64,000 bases of DNA from Phaeospirillum sp. Lineage in GTDB: Bacteria; Pseudomonadota; Alphaproteobacteria; Rhodospirillales; Magnetospirillaceae. Location of the stretch: contig JAUSFB010000073.1 in the NCBI GenBank assembly GCA_030651575.1, positions 124,001 to 188,000 of the forward strand, in the 5' to 3' direction. Below, piece by piece: positions 1 to 10,924 of the stretch (position 1 is its first letter; the number at the start of each line of letters is the position of its first letter). The translations under genes were made by a program, and so were the position numbers. The notes beneath the pieces are model-generated. The model was not told where the DNA came from. It worked only from the letters and a program-made list of their open reading frames with translations, and did not search any database.

Positions 1-661
1 CCGCGTTGACCTCCACCGAGCTGGTGCCGTGGCGGCCGCGCAGCGCCATGTCGTAGATCCGCTCGACGCCCCCCTTGCCGATGCGGAACCCCGGCAATTC
101 CTCCAGCGGATCTTCGGTCAGTTCACTCTCGGACACCGCCGAGACGTAGCCCAGGATATGAGCCCCCAGGGATTCCAGCGGATAATGACGGCTTTGGCCC
201 ACATCGATGATGATGCCGGGCAGGTCGGCGGCGTTGACCTCGACCCGGGCCACCTCCTCCCAGGTCAGGTTCTCGCGCACGCTGATCGGGACAAAGCTGC
301 GGCGGCGGCGCACTTCCTTGTGGATGCGCGCCCGGTCGCCGTCCCCGATGGTGACGATGCGGGCCAGGGCGTCGAGGGTATAGTCCAGCGACGGCGTCCG
401 TTCGGCCACCACCATGACCCGATAGTTATGCTGATTGACCGCCATGGCGATGCCGTTGCGATCCACGATCAGGCCACGCGGCGGCGCCAACAATCGGGTG
501 CTGATCCGGTTATCCTCGGCCAGAACGGCGTATTTATCGGCCTCCATCACCTGGAGGTAATACATGCGCGCCGCCAGGGCGCCGATCAGCGTCACCTTGC
601 CACCGCCCAGGATCAAGGCCCGGCGGCTGAACATCTTGGAGCGATCGTTATCGTGATACAT
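1..661 (-). CDS. mrdA: Penicillin-binding protein 2 (N-terminal part, cut by window edge)
   Basis: This is the first 220 codons of a class B penicillin-binding protein, the transpeptidase that cross-links peptidoglycan for lateral wall growth with RodA and MreBCD. An N-terminal membrane segment (about residues 12-32) is followed by PPRGLIVDRNG, the conserved start of the PBP dimerisation region, and by a GYVSAVSESEL stretch typical of PBP2. The transpeptidase domain with its SxxK serine lies beyond base 1. The ATG sits 13 bases after the mreD stop, which fits a four-gene mreB-mreC-mreD-mrdA operon. The family call is firm; only the C-terminal part is unseen. Confidence 0.9.
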   Translation of the reverse strand, partial: MYHDNDRSKMFSRRALILGGGKVTLIGALAARMYYLQVMEADKYAVLAEDNRISTRLLAPPRGLIVDRNGIAMAVNQHNYRVMVVAERTPSLDYTLDALARIVTIGDGDRARIHKEVRRRRSFVPISVRENLTWEEVARVEVNAADLPGIIIDVGQSRHYPLESLGAHILGYVSAVSESELTEDPLEELPGFRIGKGGVERIYDMALRGRHGTSSVEVNA

Positions 662-674
662 GCCGACCGCCCTC

Positions 675-1190
675 CTACACGTCCTTGAGGAATGCCATCT
701 GAGTCCGCGCCAGCATCCAGGTCAGGATCGGAAAGAAGCAGAGCGTCATCAAATATTCAAAGATCACCGGCCCCGGCTCGATGGCGCGGCCAAGCAGGAA
801 CGATACCAGCATCCAGGCCATTCCGATGGCTCCGGCGGTCAGCAGCCCGAAGGCCCACCAGGCGACGGCGAAGGACTTGCCCAGAAAGAACTTGCGTTGG
901 CTGGCCGCCGTGCCTTGCACCAGCAGCATCACCAGGGCGTTCACTCCCAACGGCGTTCCGCCGACGATGTCGTAAAGCAAGCCGATGATGAAGGCCAACC
1001 ATGCCGGCAGCAGATCCGGGCGATAGATCGCCCAGTAATACACCCCCATCAGCGGCAGCATGGGCGCGATGCCGGCAAAGCCCGGCAGATGGGTCGGAAC
1101 GGCGGTCAGCAGCAAAAGAAACATCGTGATGCTGAACGGAATCAGGTGGCGGACCCAGGTATCCATCCGGACCCAGATGGAGGTTTTCAC
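675..1190 (-). CDS. mreD: Rod shape-determining protein MreD
   Basis: A 171-residue integral membrane protein with about five hydrophobic segments and few charged residues, the usual size and profile of MreD. MreD links MreC and the cell-wall synthesis enzymes in the inner membrane. The motif GLLYDIVGGTPLGVNAL matches the best-conserved part of the family. Its start overlaps the mreC stop by four bases (ATGA), which suggests translational coupling. Position between mreC and mrdA supports the call, because MreD sequences diverge strongly. Confidence 0.93.
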   Translation of the reverse strand: MKTSIWVRMDTWVRHLIPFSITMFLLLLTAVPTHLPGFAGIAPMLPLMGVYYWAIYRPDLLPAWLAFIIGLLYDIVGGTPLGVNALVMLLVQGTAASQRKFFLGKSFAVAWWAFGLLTAGAIGMAWMLVSFLLGRAIEPGPVIFEYLMTLCFFPILTWMLARTQMAFLKDV

Positions 1191-2074
1191 TCTTCCTTCC
1201 CCCGGCGGCGGCGCTCTGGCGGCGGCGGCCGTTCAAAGGGAAGAATCCCGCCCAACCCGAAATCGACGACGGAGACGAATTCCAGGTGGTGGCGCTGAAC
1301 GAAGGGCTCGACCCGGACGACGCCGTCATTGACCGACGATACCGCGCCGATGGGAATCCCGGGCGGAAACGCGCCCCCGGATGCGGCGGTCACGACCCGA
1401 TCGCCCACCGAAATGGTGGGACTGCCGGCCACATAACTCAGCCGTGGCCGCACCGTGTTGTCACCGGTCAGAATGGCCTTGGTGCGGGTGGATTCCACCA
1501 GGATCGGGGTTCGGGAATTGATGTCGGTGATCAGCAGCAACCGCGACGACCGCTGGCCGACCTCGGCGATATGACCGATCAGCGCCTCGCCCGACAAGAC
1601 CGCCTGTCCCTTGCGCACGCCATCCTTGGAACCCGCCCCCAACAGCATGGAGTGGCCGAAGGCCGAGCCCATGTCGCCGATCACCCGGGCGGTGACGAAG
1701 GCGGGGTCGGGGTCGGGAATGACGTTGAGATTCTCGTGCAGGACCACATTCTCGGATTCAAGCCGCCGCGCCACCGTCTGCCAATGCATCAGGCGGGCGT
1801 TTTCCTCCCGCAGGCGGGCGTTCTCGGTCCGGATATTAGCCAACTCGTGAAAATTCTCGGTAACCTGGGCGACCGTGGCGGCCGGCCGCGCCATGGCGTC
1901 AAGGGCCGGAGCCAGGGCGTCGGCCACCAAGGCGCGGGTATGCTCGATCAGCACGATGTCAGCCTTGCCCAGCAGCATCAGGGCCACGGAGCCGACGACC
2001 AGGGACAGGAAGGCAAAACGCTGGGCAAGCAGCCGAAACGTGGCGAGCCGACCTGCCGCACTGGACTGCTTCAC
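1187..2074 (-). CDS. mreC: Rod shape-determining protein MreC
   Basis: A 295-residue bitopic inner-membrane protein that organises the periplasmic part of the elongasome. One membrane segment (about residues 20-40) is followed by a coiled coil of roughly 40 residues (ANIRTENARLREENARL) and two beta-barrel-like domains with the family motif ARVIGDMGS and later GDRVVTAASGGAFPPGIPIG. The start is GTG, preceded at six bases by GAGGGA; no better ATG lies nearby. It lies 171 bases after mreB, and a very strong G/C hairpin occupies the gap. Confidence 0.95.
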   Translation of the reverse strand: MKQSSAAGRLATFRLLAQRFAFLSLVVGSVALMLLGKADIVLIEHTRALVADALAPALDAMARPAATVAQVTENFHELANIRTENARLREENARLMHWQTVARRLESENVVLHENLNVIPDPDPAFVTARVIGDMGSAFGHSMLLGAGSKDGVRKGQAVLSGEALIGHIAEVGQRSSRLLLITDINSRTPILVESTRTKAILTGDNTVRPRLSYVAGSPTISVGDRVVTAASGGAFPPGIPIGAVSSVNDGVVRVEPFVQRHHLEFVSVVDFGLGGILPFERPPPPERRRRGKEE

Positions 2075-2208
2075 CGAGTTCCCTCCACTCCGGGACGCCG
2101 CCCCGGAGGACGGAGCGAATTCATCGGCAGCATACTACTATATCTAGTGACGAACTGCCAGCGCAGTTTCCATTGCCGGGAACAGGACTCTAGCCCTGGT
2201 ACGCTGCC

Positions 2209-2234
2209 GGGGGGAGGGGCGACGCCCCCCCCCC
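2209..2234 (-). terminator. G/C-only hairpin between mreB and mreC
   Basis: Directly after the mreB stop the minus strand carries a run of ten G, then CGTC, then GCCCC and T plus six C. These can pair into a stem of about ten base pairs with one G-T pair. There is no clear T tract, so it may act as a partial terminator, a pause or an mRNA 3'-end stabiliser that sets mreB above mreCD. Seen in sequence; the role is inferred. Confidence 0.35.
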
Positions 2235-2245
2235 TGCGGCCGGCG

Positions 2246-3358
<1,113 letters not shown>

Positions 3359-3388
3359 CTAAAAGGATTCCAGGTGACCGGTGCTATA

Positions 3389-4945
3389 TCACGCCGTGAG
3401 AGCCGCCGGTGCGGTTTTTTGCCGCTTTACCAAAAGTTTATTCAGCGCGTTGACATAAGCCCGCGCCGAGGCCACCAGAGTATCGGTTTCCGCACCCTGA
3501 CCGTTAACGGTTTTACCGTTTTCTTCCAGCCGGACCGTCACCTCCGCCTGAGCGTCGGTGCCTTGGGTCACCGCGCTGACCTGATAGAGCTGCAAGTGGG
3601 CGTCATGGGGAAACAGCGCCTTGATGGCGTTGAAAGTGGCGTCCACCGGACCGTCGCCGATGGCGTGAACCGCCTTGACCTCGCCGTCGATCTCCAGCTC
3701 CAGCTCGGCCGAGGGCGGGACGTGGCGGGTGCCGCACATCACTCCCAGCGACACCAGCCTGATCCGGTCGTTGCCGCGCACGGCGGCGTCGTCGACCAGG
3801 GCGACGATGTCCTCGTCGAACACGTCCTTCTTGCGGTCGGCCAGATCCTTGAAGCGGGTGAAGGCGTCCTCGACCGCGTTGTCGCCCAGTTCGTAGCCCA
3901 GATCCTTCAGCTTGGCCTTGAAGGCGGCGCGGCCGGAATGCTTGCCCATCACCAGATGCGAGCGGTTGAGACCGACGGATTCCGGGGTCATGATCTCGTA
4001 GGTTTGGGCGTGCTTCAGCACCCCGTCCTGATGGATGCCGGATTCATGGGCAAAGGCGTTCTTGCCGACGATGGCCTTGTTGGGCTGGACCACGAAGCCG
4101 GTGATGGTCGAGACCAGCCGCGAGGCCCGCGTGATGGCCTCGGTCTTGATCCCGGTCCGGTAGGGCAGATGGTCGGCGCGGGTGCGCAGCGCCATGACGA
4201 TCTCTTCCATGGCGGCGTTACCGGCCCGCTCGCCCAGGCCGTTGATGGTGCACTCCACCTGCCGTGCGCCTCTGGCGACCGCAGCCAGGGAATTGGCGAC
4301 GGCGAGGCCCAGATCGTTGTGGCAATGGACCGAAATGATCGCCTTGTCGATATTGGGCACCCGGTCGAACAGCATGGCGATCAGGGCGCCGTACTCGTCG
4401 GGAACCGCATAGCCGACCGTATCGGGAATATTGATGGTTCTGGCGCCGGCGGCGATGGCGGCCTCGACGCAGCGGCACAAAAAGTCGTGTTCGGTGCGCG
4501 ATCCGTCCTCGGCCGACCATTCCACGTCATCGGTGAATTTGCGGGCGTAGGCAACGGATTCGGCAACCTTGGCCAATACCGCGTCCGGCTCCATCTGAAG
4601 CTTGTACTTCATATGCAGCGGGCTGGTGGACAAGAAGGTATGGATGCGGCCGGAAGTGGCGGGCTTGATCGCCTCGGCGCAGCGTTCGATATCGCCCTTG
4701 GTGGCGCGGGCCAAGCCACAGATGGTCGAGCCCTTCACCGCCCTGGCCACCGCCTCCACCGCCTCGAAATCGCCGTTGGACGCGATGGGGAAGCCGGCCT
4801 CGATGACATCGACCCCCATCTCCTCCAGCACCAGGGCGATGCGGACCTTTTCTTCCAGATTCATGGAAGCGCCCGGCGACTGCTCGCCATCGCGCAAGGT
4901 GGTGTCGAAGATGATGACCTGGGTGCTGTCCATTGAATCGCTCAT
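3389..4945 (-). CDS. leuA: 2-isopropylmalate synthase
   Basis: Condenses acetyl-CoA with 2-oxoisovalerate, the first committed step of leucine synthesis. At 518 residues it has the standard two-part layout: a TIM-barrel catalytic domain starting [18 protein letters not shown] with the metal-binding HCHND motif, and a C-terminal LeuA dimer domain for leucine feedback (about residues 390-510). The start is uncertain: the ATG at 4945 (MSDSMD) and the one at 4933 (MDSTQV) both lack a clear Shine-Dalgarno sequence. No leucine-rich leader peptide was seen upstream. It sits alone, apart from the ilv genes. Confidence 0.96.
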   Translation of the reverse strand: MSDSMDSTQVIIFDTTLRDGEQSPGASMNLEEKVRIALVLEEMGVDVIEAGFPIASNGDFEAVEAVARAVKGSTICGLARATKGDIERCAEAIKPATSGRIHTFLSTSPLHMKYKLQMEPDAVLAKVAESVAYARKFTDDVEWSAEDGSRTEHDFLCRCVEAAIAAGARTINIPDTVGYAVPDEYGALIAMLFDRVPNIDKAIISVHCHNDLGLAVANSLAAVARGARQVECTINGLGERAGNAAMEEIVMALRTRADHLPYRTGIKTEAITRASRLVSTITGFVVQPNKAIVGKNAFAHESGIHQDGVLKHAQTYEIMTPESVGLNRSHLVMGKHSGRAAFKAKLKDLGYELGDNAVEDAFTRFKDLADRKKDVFDEDIVALVDDAAVRGNDRIRLVSLGVMCGTRHVPPSAELELEIDGEVKAVHAIGDGPVDATFNAIKALFPHDAHLQLYQVSAVTQGTDAQAEVTVRLEENGKTVNGQGAETDTLVASARAYVNALNKLLVKRQKTAPAALTA

Positions 4946-5073
4946 GCAGACTGCGCGGGGGGTGTTTCACACCGCACCACAAGGAAGTCCGACTCGCCCC
5001 CCGCTGTCAACAGGATCATGTATGCCAAAGCTGTGAAACAGCCAGATTTCGTACCAAAACCCCCGAAAGCCCC

Positions 5074-5520
5074 TCAGCGCAGACGATTGCGGGCGTGACA
5101 GCTGACGCAGGTCGTGGTGACGTTGCTGGTGGCGGCCGAGACCCCCTTGGCGGCGGCGTAGTCGCGCGCGGCGTCCAGCTTGCGGATAGCGGCCGCCAGC
5201 CCCTTGGCGGCATGGCGAAGGGCGGCGTCGGCCTCCTTCATATCGGCGTTCGCGTAGGCGGCGAAGGCGGCCTCCTTGGCGGGGTCGAACGGGGCGGCCC
5301 GCAGCCGCTCCTCCACCAGGGCGGCGGCCTCGCGGTAACGTTCGGTGGCCATGTGGGAAAAGACGGTGTCGAGCACGATGACATGGTCACGCATGGCGAT
5401 CAGCATGTCGCGCTGAACCTCCGGCGGCATGGGAACCACCTCGCGCACATCCTGAGCCCGCCCGGCCAGCGGCAGCGCCGCCAACAGTCCGACACACAGC
5501 GTCAACACGATCTTGCGCAT
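5074..5520 (-). CDS. Small periplasmic c-type cytochrome (cytochrome c'-like)
   Basis: A 148-residue protein with a signal peptide (cut probably after GRAQ, about residue 23), a helical middle part and one haem-binding CVSCH motif at C138-H142, only six residues from the C terminus. A four-helix protein with a CxxCH near the end is the layout of cytochrome c'. Such proteins bind NO or carry electrons in the periplasm. It lies between leuA and ilvC with no obvious functional link to either. The exact subfamily is uncertain; a c-type haem is well supported. Confidence 0.72.
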   Translation of the reverse strand: MRKIVLTLCVGLLAALPLAGRAQDVREVVPMPPEVQRDMLIAMRDHVIVLDTVFSHMATERYREAAALVEERLRAAPFDPAKEAAFAAYANADMKEADAALRHAAKGLAAAIRKLDAARDYAAAKGVSAATSNVTTTCVSCHARNRLR

Positions 5521-5671
5521 GATCTTCTCCCCCGTTTCACAGTCCCCCGACTATCGCGCGCCATGGACGAAAAGGAAAGCCGGAAGCGGGGGAGGAAACA
5601 GCAAGGCGCTCCCCCTCAAGGAAGAAGGCCCCATGACGCGCCCACCCAGCGCCTGAGGGAAACAATGAAGC

Positions 5672-5704
5672 AAAAAGGCCCCGGCGGGAAACCGCCGGGG
5701 CCTT
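5672..5704 (-). terminator. Rho-independent terminator after ilvC
   Basis: On the minus strand a perfect 11-base-pair GC stem (GGCCCCGGCGG with CCGCCGGGGCC, TTTC loop) is followed directly by TTTTT. It begins 24 bases after the ilvC stop, so it ends the ilvB-ilvN-ilvC transcript. Confidence 0.88.
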
Positions 5705-5727
5705 GATCATCGCGGACGCGCCGAAGA

Positions 5728-6801
<1,074 letters not shown>

Positions 6802-7317
6802 TTAAATCGGATTCGGTCCGCGCGCAATGGCGACGACGCCGGTCCGCGAAACATCAGACAGGCCGAGCGGCTCCATCAGCTTGATGAAGGCGTCGACCTT
6901 CTCGGTGGCGCCCACCACTTCGAACACAAAGCTCTCATTGGTAGAATCGATGGCGCGCGCCCGAAAGATATCGGCGATGCGCAGACTTTCCACCCGCTTT
7001 TCGCCATTGGCGGTGACCTTGATCAGCGCCAGCTCGCGCGACACATGCGGCCCTTCGGTGGTCAGATCATGGACCTTATGCACCGGTACGAGGCGGCGCA
7101 GCTGGTTCTTGATCTGCTCGATGATCATCGCCGTGCCCGAGGTCACGATGGTGATGCGCGACAGCTTTTCGCGCGGGTCGACCTCGGCCACCGTCAGGCT
7201 TTCGATGTTATAGCCGCGTCCGGAAAACAGCCCGACGACGCGGGCCAGCGCGCCGGACTCGTTATCGACCAGGACGGCGATGGTGTGGCGGTTGATTTCT
7301 TCGACTGCTTTGGTCAC
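6802..7317 (-). CDS. ilvN: Acetolactate synthase small (regulatory) subunit
   Basis: Regulatory partner of the catalytic subunit encoded upstream; the N-terminal ACT domain senses valine. ACT motifs HTIAVLVDNESGALARVVGLFSGRGYNIESL and the C-terminal ALS_ss_C part are complete. The frame is open 15 codons further upstream, but the GTG at 7317 has AAGGGGA eight bases before it and gives 171 residues, the usual size, so I chose it. A REP-like palindromic repeat separates it from the large-subunit gene. Confidence 0.94.
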   Translation of the reverse strand: MTKAVEEINRHTIAVLVDNESGALARVVGLFSGRGYNIESLTVAEVDPREKLSRITIVTSGTAMIIEQIKNQLRRLVPVHKVHDLTTEGPHVSRELALIKVTANGEKRVESLRIADIFRARAIDSTNESFVFEVVGATEKVDAFIKLMEPLGLSDVSRTGVVAIARGPNPI

Positions 7318-7335
7318 GTCAGTATCCCCTTGCTC

Positions 7336-7415
7336 TTGTCCCTCATGCGCCGGGCGGGCCACCTCTCCGTGGCCCTGGGCTTTCGCGCCATGTGGCGCGG
7401 ACGCGCCCGGTCGGG
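7336..7415 (+). repeat. REP-like palindromic repeat, copy 3
   Basis: The element begins TTGTCCCTCA, continues with GCGCCGGGCGGGCCAC, a CTCC loop and GTGGCCC, then a second hairpin (CGCGCCATGTGGCGCG), and ends near CCCGGTCGGG. The same plan occurs twice at 30371-30501. It lies between ilvB and ilvN, where it could alter the relative amounts of the two messages. Copy-to-copy similarity is seen directly; function is inferred. Confidence 0.7.
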
Positions 7416-7417
7416 AG

Positions 7418-9184
7418 TTACACCAGAACCATGCCGTCTTGCTCGGAGCCGGGCTTGTCGCGCGACTTGTCCTCCGGCCCCAGCACCATCTCGTTATGAG
7501 ACATGCCGGGCATGATCATCGGGAAGACGTTTTCCGAGGCGTCGGTGCGCATTTCCACGATCACCGGACGATCCACCGCCATCATCTCCTTGATGACGCC
7601 GTCCACCTCGCCGGGCTTTTCCGCCCGAAGGCCGACGGCGCCGAAGGCCTCCGCCAGCTTGACGAAGTCGGGGTGGTGGGTCATGTGGCTTTCCGAGTAG
7701 CGGCCGCCATGGATCAGTTCCTGCCACTGGCGGACCATGCCCATATACTGGTTGTTGAGGATGACGATTTTGACCGGCAGGCGGTGCTGCACCAGGGTCG
7801 CCATCTCCTGAATATTCATCTGGATCGACGACTCGCCGGCGATATCGATGACCAGGGCGTCGGGGTGGGCCATCTGGACGCCCATGGCGGCGGGCATGCC
7901 ATAGCCCATGGTCCCCAGGCCGCCCGAGGTCAGCCAGTGATGCGGAAGATCGAACTTCAGATGCTGGGCCGCCCACATCTGATGCTGCCCGACCTCGGTA
8001 CAGATATAGGGATTGCGGTGGCGGGTCAGCTCGTAGATGCGCTGGATGGCGTATTGCGGCTTGATCAGCTTGCCGGAGGTCTCGAAGGACAGGCAATCGA
8101 CGCCGCGCCACTCCTCGATCTTACCCCACCAGGACTTCAGCGCCTTCTCGTCAACCCGGTACTGCTTGGCCTTCCACACCTTGATCATGTCTTCGAGGAT
8201 ATGGGCGCAGTCGCCGACGATGGGGATGTCCACCGCAACATTCTTGTTGATCGAGCTGGGATCGATATCGACGTGGATCTTCTTGGAATTGGGCGCGAAG
8301 CCGTCCAGCTTGCCGGTGACGCGGTCGTCGAACCGGGCGCCGATATTGATCATGACGTCGCAGCCGTGCATGGCCATATTGGCCTCGACGGTGCCGTGCA
8401 TACCCAACATGCCCAGGAACAGCGGGTCCGAGCCGGGAAAAGCCCCCAGACCCATCAGGGTCAGGGTGCAGGGATAGCCGGTCATGCGGACGAACTGGGT
8501 CAGCAGTTGGCAGGCGGCCGGGCCGGAGTTGATCACGCCGCCGCCCACATAGAACATGGGGCGCTTGGCGTGGGCGATCATCTCGACCGCCTTCTCGATG
8601 GCCTTGAGATCGCCCTTGACCTGCGGCTTGTACTTGGACTTGACCCGCGACGGCGGCTGGTACTCGCCCTTGTTCTGGATCACGTCCTTGGGCAGGTCGA
8701 TCAGCACCGGGCCGGGACGCCCCGAGCGGGCGACGTGGAACGCCTCGTGGACGGTGCGGGCCAGATCGTTGACGTCCTTGACCAAGTAGTTGTGCTTGGT
8801 GCACGGCCGGGTGATGCCGGTGATATCGGCTTCCTGGAAGGCGTCGTTGCCGATCAGGTGGGTGGGAACCTGTCCGGTCAGGCAGACCAGCGGCACCGAA
8901 TCGCACAGAGCGTCGGCAAGGCCGGTGACGGCGTTTGTGGCGCCGGGGCCGGAGGTCACCAGGACGCAGCCGACCTTTCCGGTGGAGCGGGCATAACCCT
9001 CGGCGGCATGAACGGCGGCCTGCTCGTGGCGCACCAGCACATGACGCAGGCGGTTCTGCTTGAACAGCTCGTCATAGATGGGCAGTACGGCGCCGCCGGG
9101 ATACCCGAAAATGACCTCCACACCCTGATCGACCAGGGCCTTGAGGAGGATTTCCGCTCCGTTCAGCGTATCGTGATGCGCCAT
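7418..9184 (-). CDS. ilvB: Acetolactate synthase large (catalytic) subunit
   Basis: Thiamine-diphosphate enzyme joining two pyruvates, or pyruvate and 2-oxobutyrate, to start valine, leucine and isoleucine synthesis. It has 588 residues. The N-terminal PYR domain shows FGYPGGAVLPIYD and the catalytic glutamate in RHEQAAVHAAEGYAR. A central FAD/sulfonylurea-type domain follows, and the C-terminal ThDP-binding domain carries the GDG-like IAGESSIQMNIQE region. AAGGTG lies six bases before the ATG. It follows miaA by about 100 bases and precedes ilvN and ilvC. Confidence 0.97.
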   Translation of the reverse strand: MAHHDTLNGAEILLKALVDQGVEVIFGYPGGAVLPIYDELFKQNRLRHVLVRHEQAAVHAAEGYARSTGKVGCVLVTSGPGATNAVTGLADALCDSVPLVCLTGQVPTHLIGNDAFQEADITGITRPCTKHNYLVKDVNDLARTVHEAFHVARSGRPGPVLIDLPKDVIQNKGEYQPPSRVKSKYKPQVKGDLKAIEKAVEMIAHAKRPMFYVGGGVINSGPAACQLLTQFVRMTGYPCTLTLMGLGAFPGSDPLFLGMLGMHGTVEANMAMHGCDVMINIGARFDDRVTGKLDGFAPNSKKIHVDIDPSSINKNVAVDIPIVGDCAHILEDMIKVWKAKQYRVDEKALKSWWGKIEEWRGVDCLSFETSGKLIKPQYAIQRIYELTRHRNPYICTEVGQHQMWAAQHLKFDLPHHWLTSGGLGTMGYGMPAAMGVQMAHPDALVIDIAGESSIQMNIQEMATLVQHRLPVKIVILNNQYMGMVRQWQELIHGGRYSESHMTHHPDFVKLAEAFGAVGLRAEKPGEVDGVIKEMMAVDRPVIVEMRTDASENVFPMIMPGMSHNEMVLGPEDKSRDKPGSEQDGMVLV

Positions 9185-9286
9185 TTCTGCACCTTAAACT
9201 GTTGTTTCGTAGCCCAGCGCCCGCGACAAACGCCATTGCGTCCGGTCTGCCGCAGTGCGGCGCGAGCGGCACAAACTATCCGCATG

Positions 9287-10225
9287 TCATCGGGTGGTCA
9301 AGCGGAACTGGCGAATTTTCAGAAAGATTGTGGCTATTAAACTTTCCGAAAGTTGCTCGGCAATGACGTCGGACGCATTCAATTGATGGCGAAACCAAGT
9401 GCACTGGCGTTTGGCATAGTTGCGGGTGGCTTGCTGGGCGCTGGCGATGGCGGCCGCCAGATCGACCTCTCCGGCCAGGGCCGCCGCCAGTTCCCGCAGG
9501 CCCAGCGCCTTCATGGCGGGCAGGGAGGAGGCCAGCCCCAGCGCCATGACGGCGCGGGCCTCGTCCAGGGCTCCCGCCGCCACCATGGCCTTGAACCGGC
9601 CGTCGCAGGCGGCATAGAGGCGATCGCGCTCGGGCAACAGGGCGAGGATGTGCCACGCGGCCTTTACGCCTCCTTCCGCCGGCTGGGCCTGCCAGTCGGC
9701 CAGCGAGCGGCCGGTCGCCTCCACCACTTCCAGGGCGCGGACCATACGCTGGGAATCGCCCACCGCCAGCCGCGCCGCCATCACCCGGTCGCGGCCGGTC
9801 AGGTGGGCGTGAAAGGCGACATTGCCCAACTCGGCCAACCGCCGCCGCACCCCGGCGCGGACCTCGTCGGGAATCTCGGGAATGGGCGACAGCCCCTGCA
9901 TCAGGCTGCGCAGGTAAAGTCCGGTACCGCCGACCACGATGGGCAGCAGGCCCTCCCCCCAGGCGGCTTCCATCTCGGCCGCCGCCATGTCGCGCCAGCG
10001 CGCCGCCGAACACGCCGCCGACGGCGGCAACACCCCATAGAGGCGGTGCGGCAACTCCGCCTGATCCTGGGCGGAAGGCTGGGCGGTGAGAATGGGCAGG
10101 CCGCCATAGACCTGCATGGAATCGGCATTGATCACCACGCCGTCGAATTCACGGGCGAGGGCCAGGGCAAGCCCCGACTTCCCCGAAGCGGTCGGGCCGG
10201 CGATGATGATGGCGGGAGGGCTCAC
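9287..10225 (-). CDS. miaA: tRNA dimethylallyltransferase
   Basis: Adds the isopentenyl group from dimethylallyl diphosphate to A37 of tRNAs that read UNN codons. The P-loop IIIAGPTASGKSGLALAL, the INADSMQVYGGL motif, VGGTGLYLRSL and the C-terminal QATRNYAKRQCTWFR signature are all present. The GTG at 10225 gives about 312 residues; a TTG fifteen codons upstream (10270) is the alternative and neither has a strong ribosome-binding site. Transcribed toward ilvB, possibly on the same message. Confidence 0.95.
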   Translation of the reverse strand: MSPPAIIIAGPTASGKSGLALALAREFDGVVINADSMQVYGGLPILTAQPSAQDQAELPHRLYGVLPPSAACSAARWRDMAAAEMEAAWGEGLLPIVVGGTGLYLRSLMQGLSPIPEIPDEVRAGVRRRLAELGNVAFHAHLTGRDRVMAARLAVGDSQRMVRALEVVEATGRSLADWQAQPAEGGVKAAWHILALLPERDRLYAACDGRFKAMVAAGALDEARAVMALGLASSLPAMKALGLRELAAALAGEVDLAAAIASAQQATRNYAKRQCTWFRHQLNASDVIAEQLSESLIATIFLKIRQFRLTTR

Positions 10226-10397
10226 GACAGGTTCAGCGCGGCAGGCAGCGAAAGAATCCGGGCACGGCAATCTCGAATCTGTTGAAGGTAAGCCTGATCC
10301 CGATCACGCATGGCGAGGCGGATCGGATCGCTGTCGCCGCGATCATAACCCAGGGTGACGAGGAGGGATAGACGGATGGGACGCCGCCCGAAACGAC

Positions 10398-10427
10398 AAT
10401 GCCGACCGCGTCACCGCGGTCGGCATT
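10398..10427 (-). terminator. Hairpin terminator after hupB
   Basis: A perfect 13-base-pair inverted repeat (AATGCCGACCGCG with its complement, 4-base loop) lies 28 bases downstream of the hupB stop. On the minus strand it is followed by GTCGTTTC, a weak T tract. It probably ends the hupB transcript. Confidence 0.65.
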
Positions 10428-10454
10428 TCCGACAGGACGGAAAAACCGGCCTGA

Positions 10455-10727
10455 TTACTGAATGGCGTCCTTCAGACCCTTGCCAGCCTTGAACTTCGGC
10501 TGCTTGGAGGCCGGAATGGCGATCTTCTCGCCCGTGCGGGGGTTGCGCCCCTCGGAGGCGGCGCGTTCGGAGACGGCAAAAGTGCCGAATCCAACCAGGC
10601 GAACCTCTTCCCCACTGGTCAGGGCGGCGGTAATGGCTTGGAAAACACCCTCGACGGCGCTCGCCGCATCGGTCTTGGACAGACCGGCAGAGCTTGCCAC
10701 GGCAGTCACGAGATCGTTCTTATTCAC
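10455..10727 (-). CDS. hupB: HU-type DNA-binding protein
   Basis: A 90-residue histone-like protein that bends and compacts DNA as a dimer. The HU signature VRLVGFGTFAVSERAASEGRNPRTGEKIAIPASKQPKFKAGKGLKDA is complete, including the proline at the tip of the beta arm. The start is GTG (GTG AAT AAG) with GAAGGGGG upstream. Its place right after lon is the classic tig-clpP-clpX-lon-hup order. A gap of nearly 200 bases from lon leaves room for its own promoter. Confidence 0.96.
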   Translation of the reverse strand: MNKNDLVTAVASSAGLSKTDAASAVEGVFQAITAALTSGEEVRLVGFGTFAVSERAASEGRNPRTGEKIAIPASKQPKFKAGKGLKDAIQ

Positions 10728-10924
10728 TGATGGCCCCCTTCATTTAACCAAGAGTGATAGCCGGGCGGACCGCCTATCAAATAGCAGGGGGCAGTCTAAT
10801 TCACAGTCTCGGACAGCGTCAATCGCCAAAGCGCGCGAACTGGCGGATTTGCTGGCTTTTGCAGATGCAACCGGCCACCCGGCAAAGGGCGGCCGCAATG
10901 CAGCCCTATACCTTTGCGTTAATA

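Noticed and set aside
4946-5073. A possible attenuator or perfect TTGACA -35 box upstream of leuA
   Set aside because: TTGACA is present on the minus strand but no acceptable -10 lies at 16-18 bases, and no leucine-rich leader was found.
9185-9286. A possible leader peptide (ATG near 9284) upstream of ilvB for attenuation
   Set aside because: The short frame has no run of Leu, Val or Ile codons and no paired terminator/antiterminator hairpins were visible.
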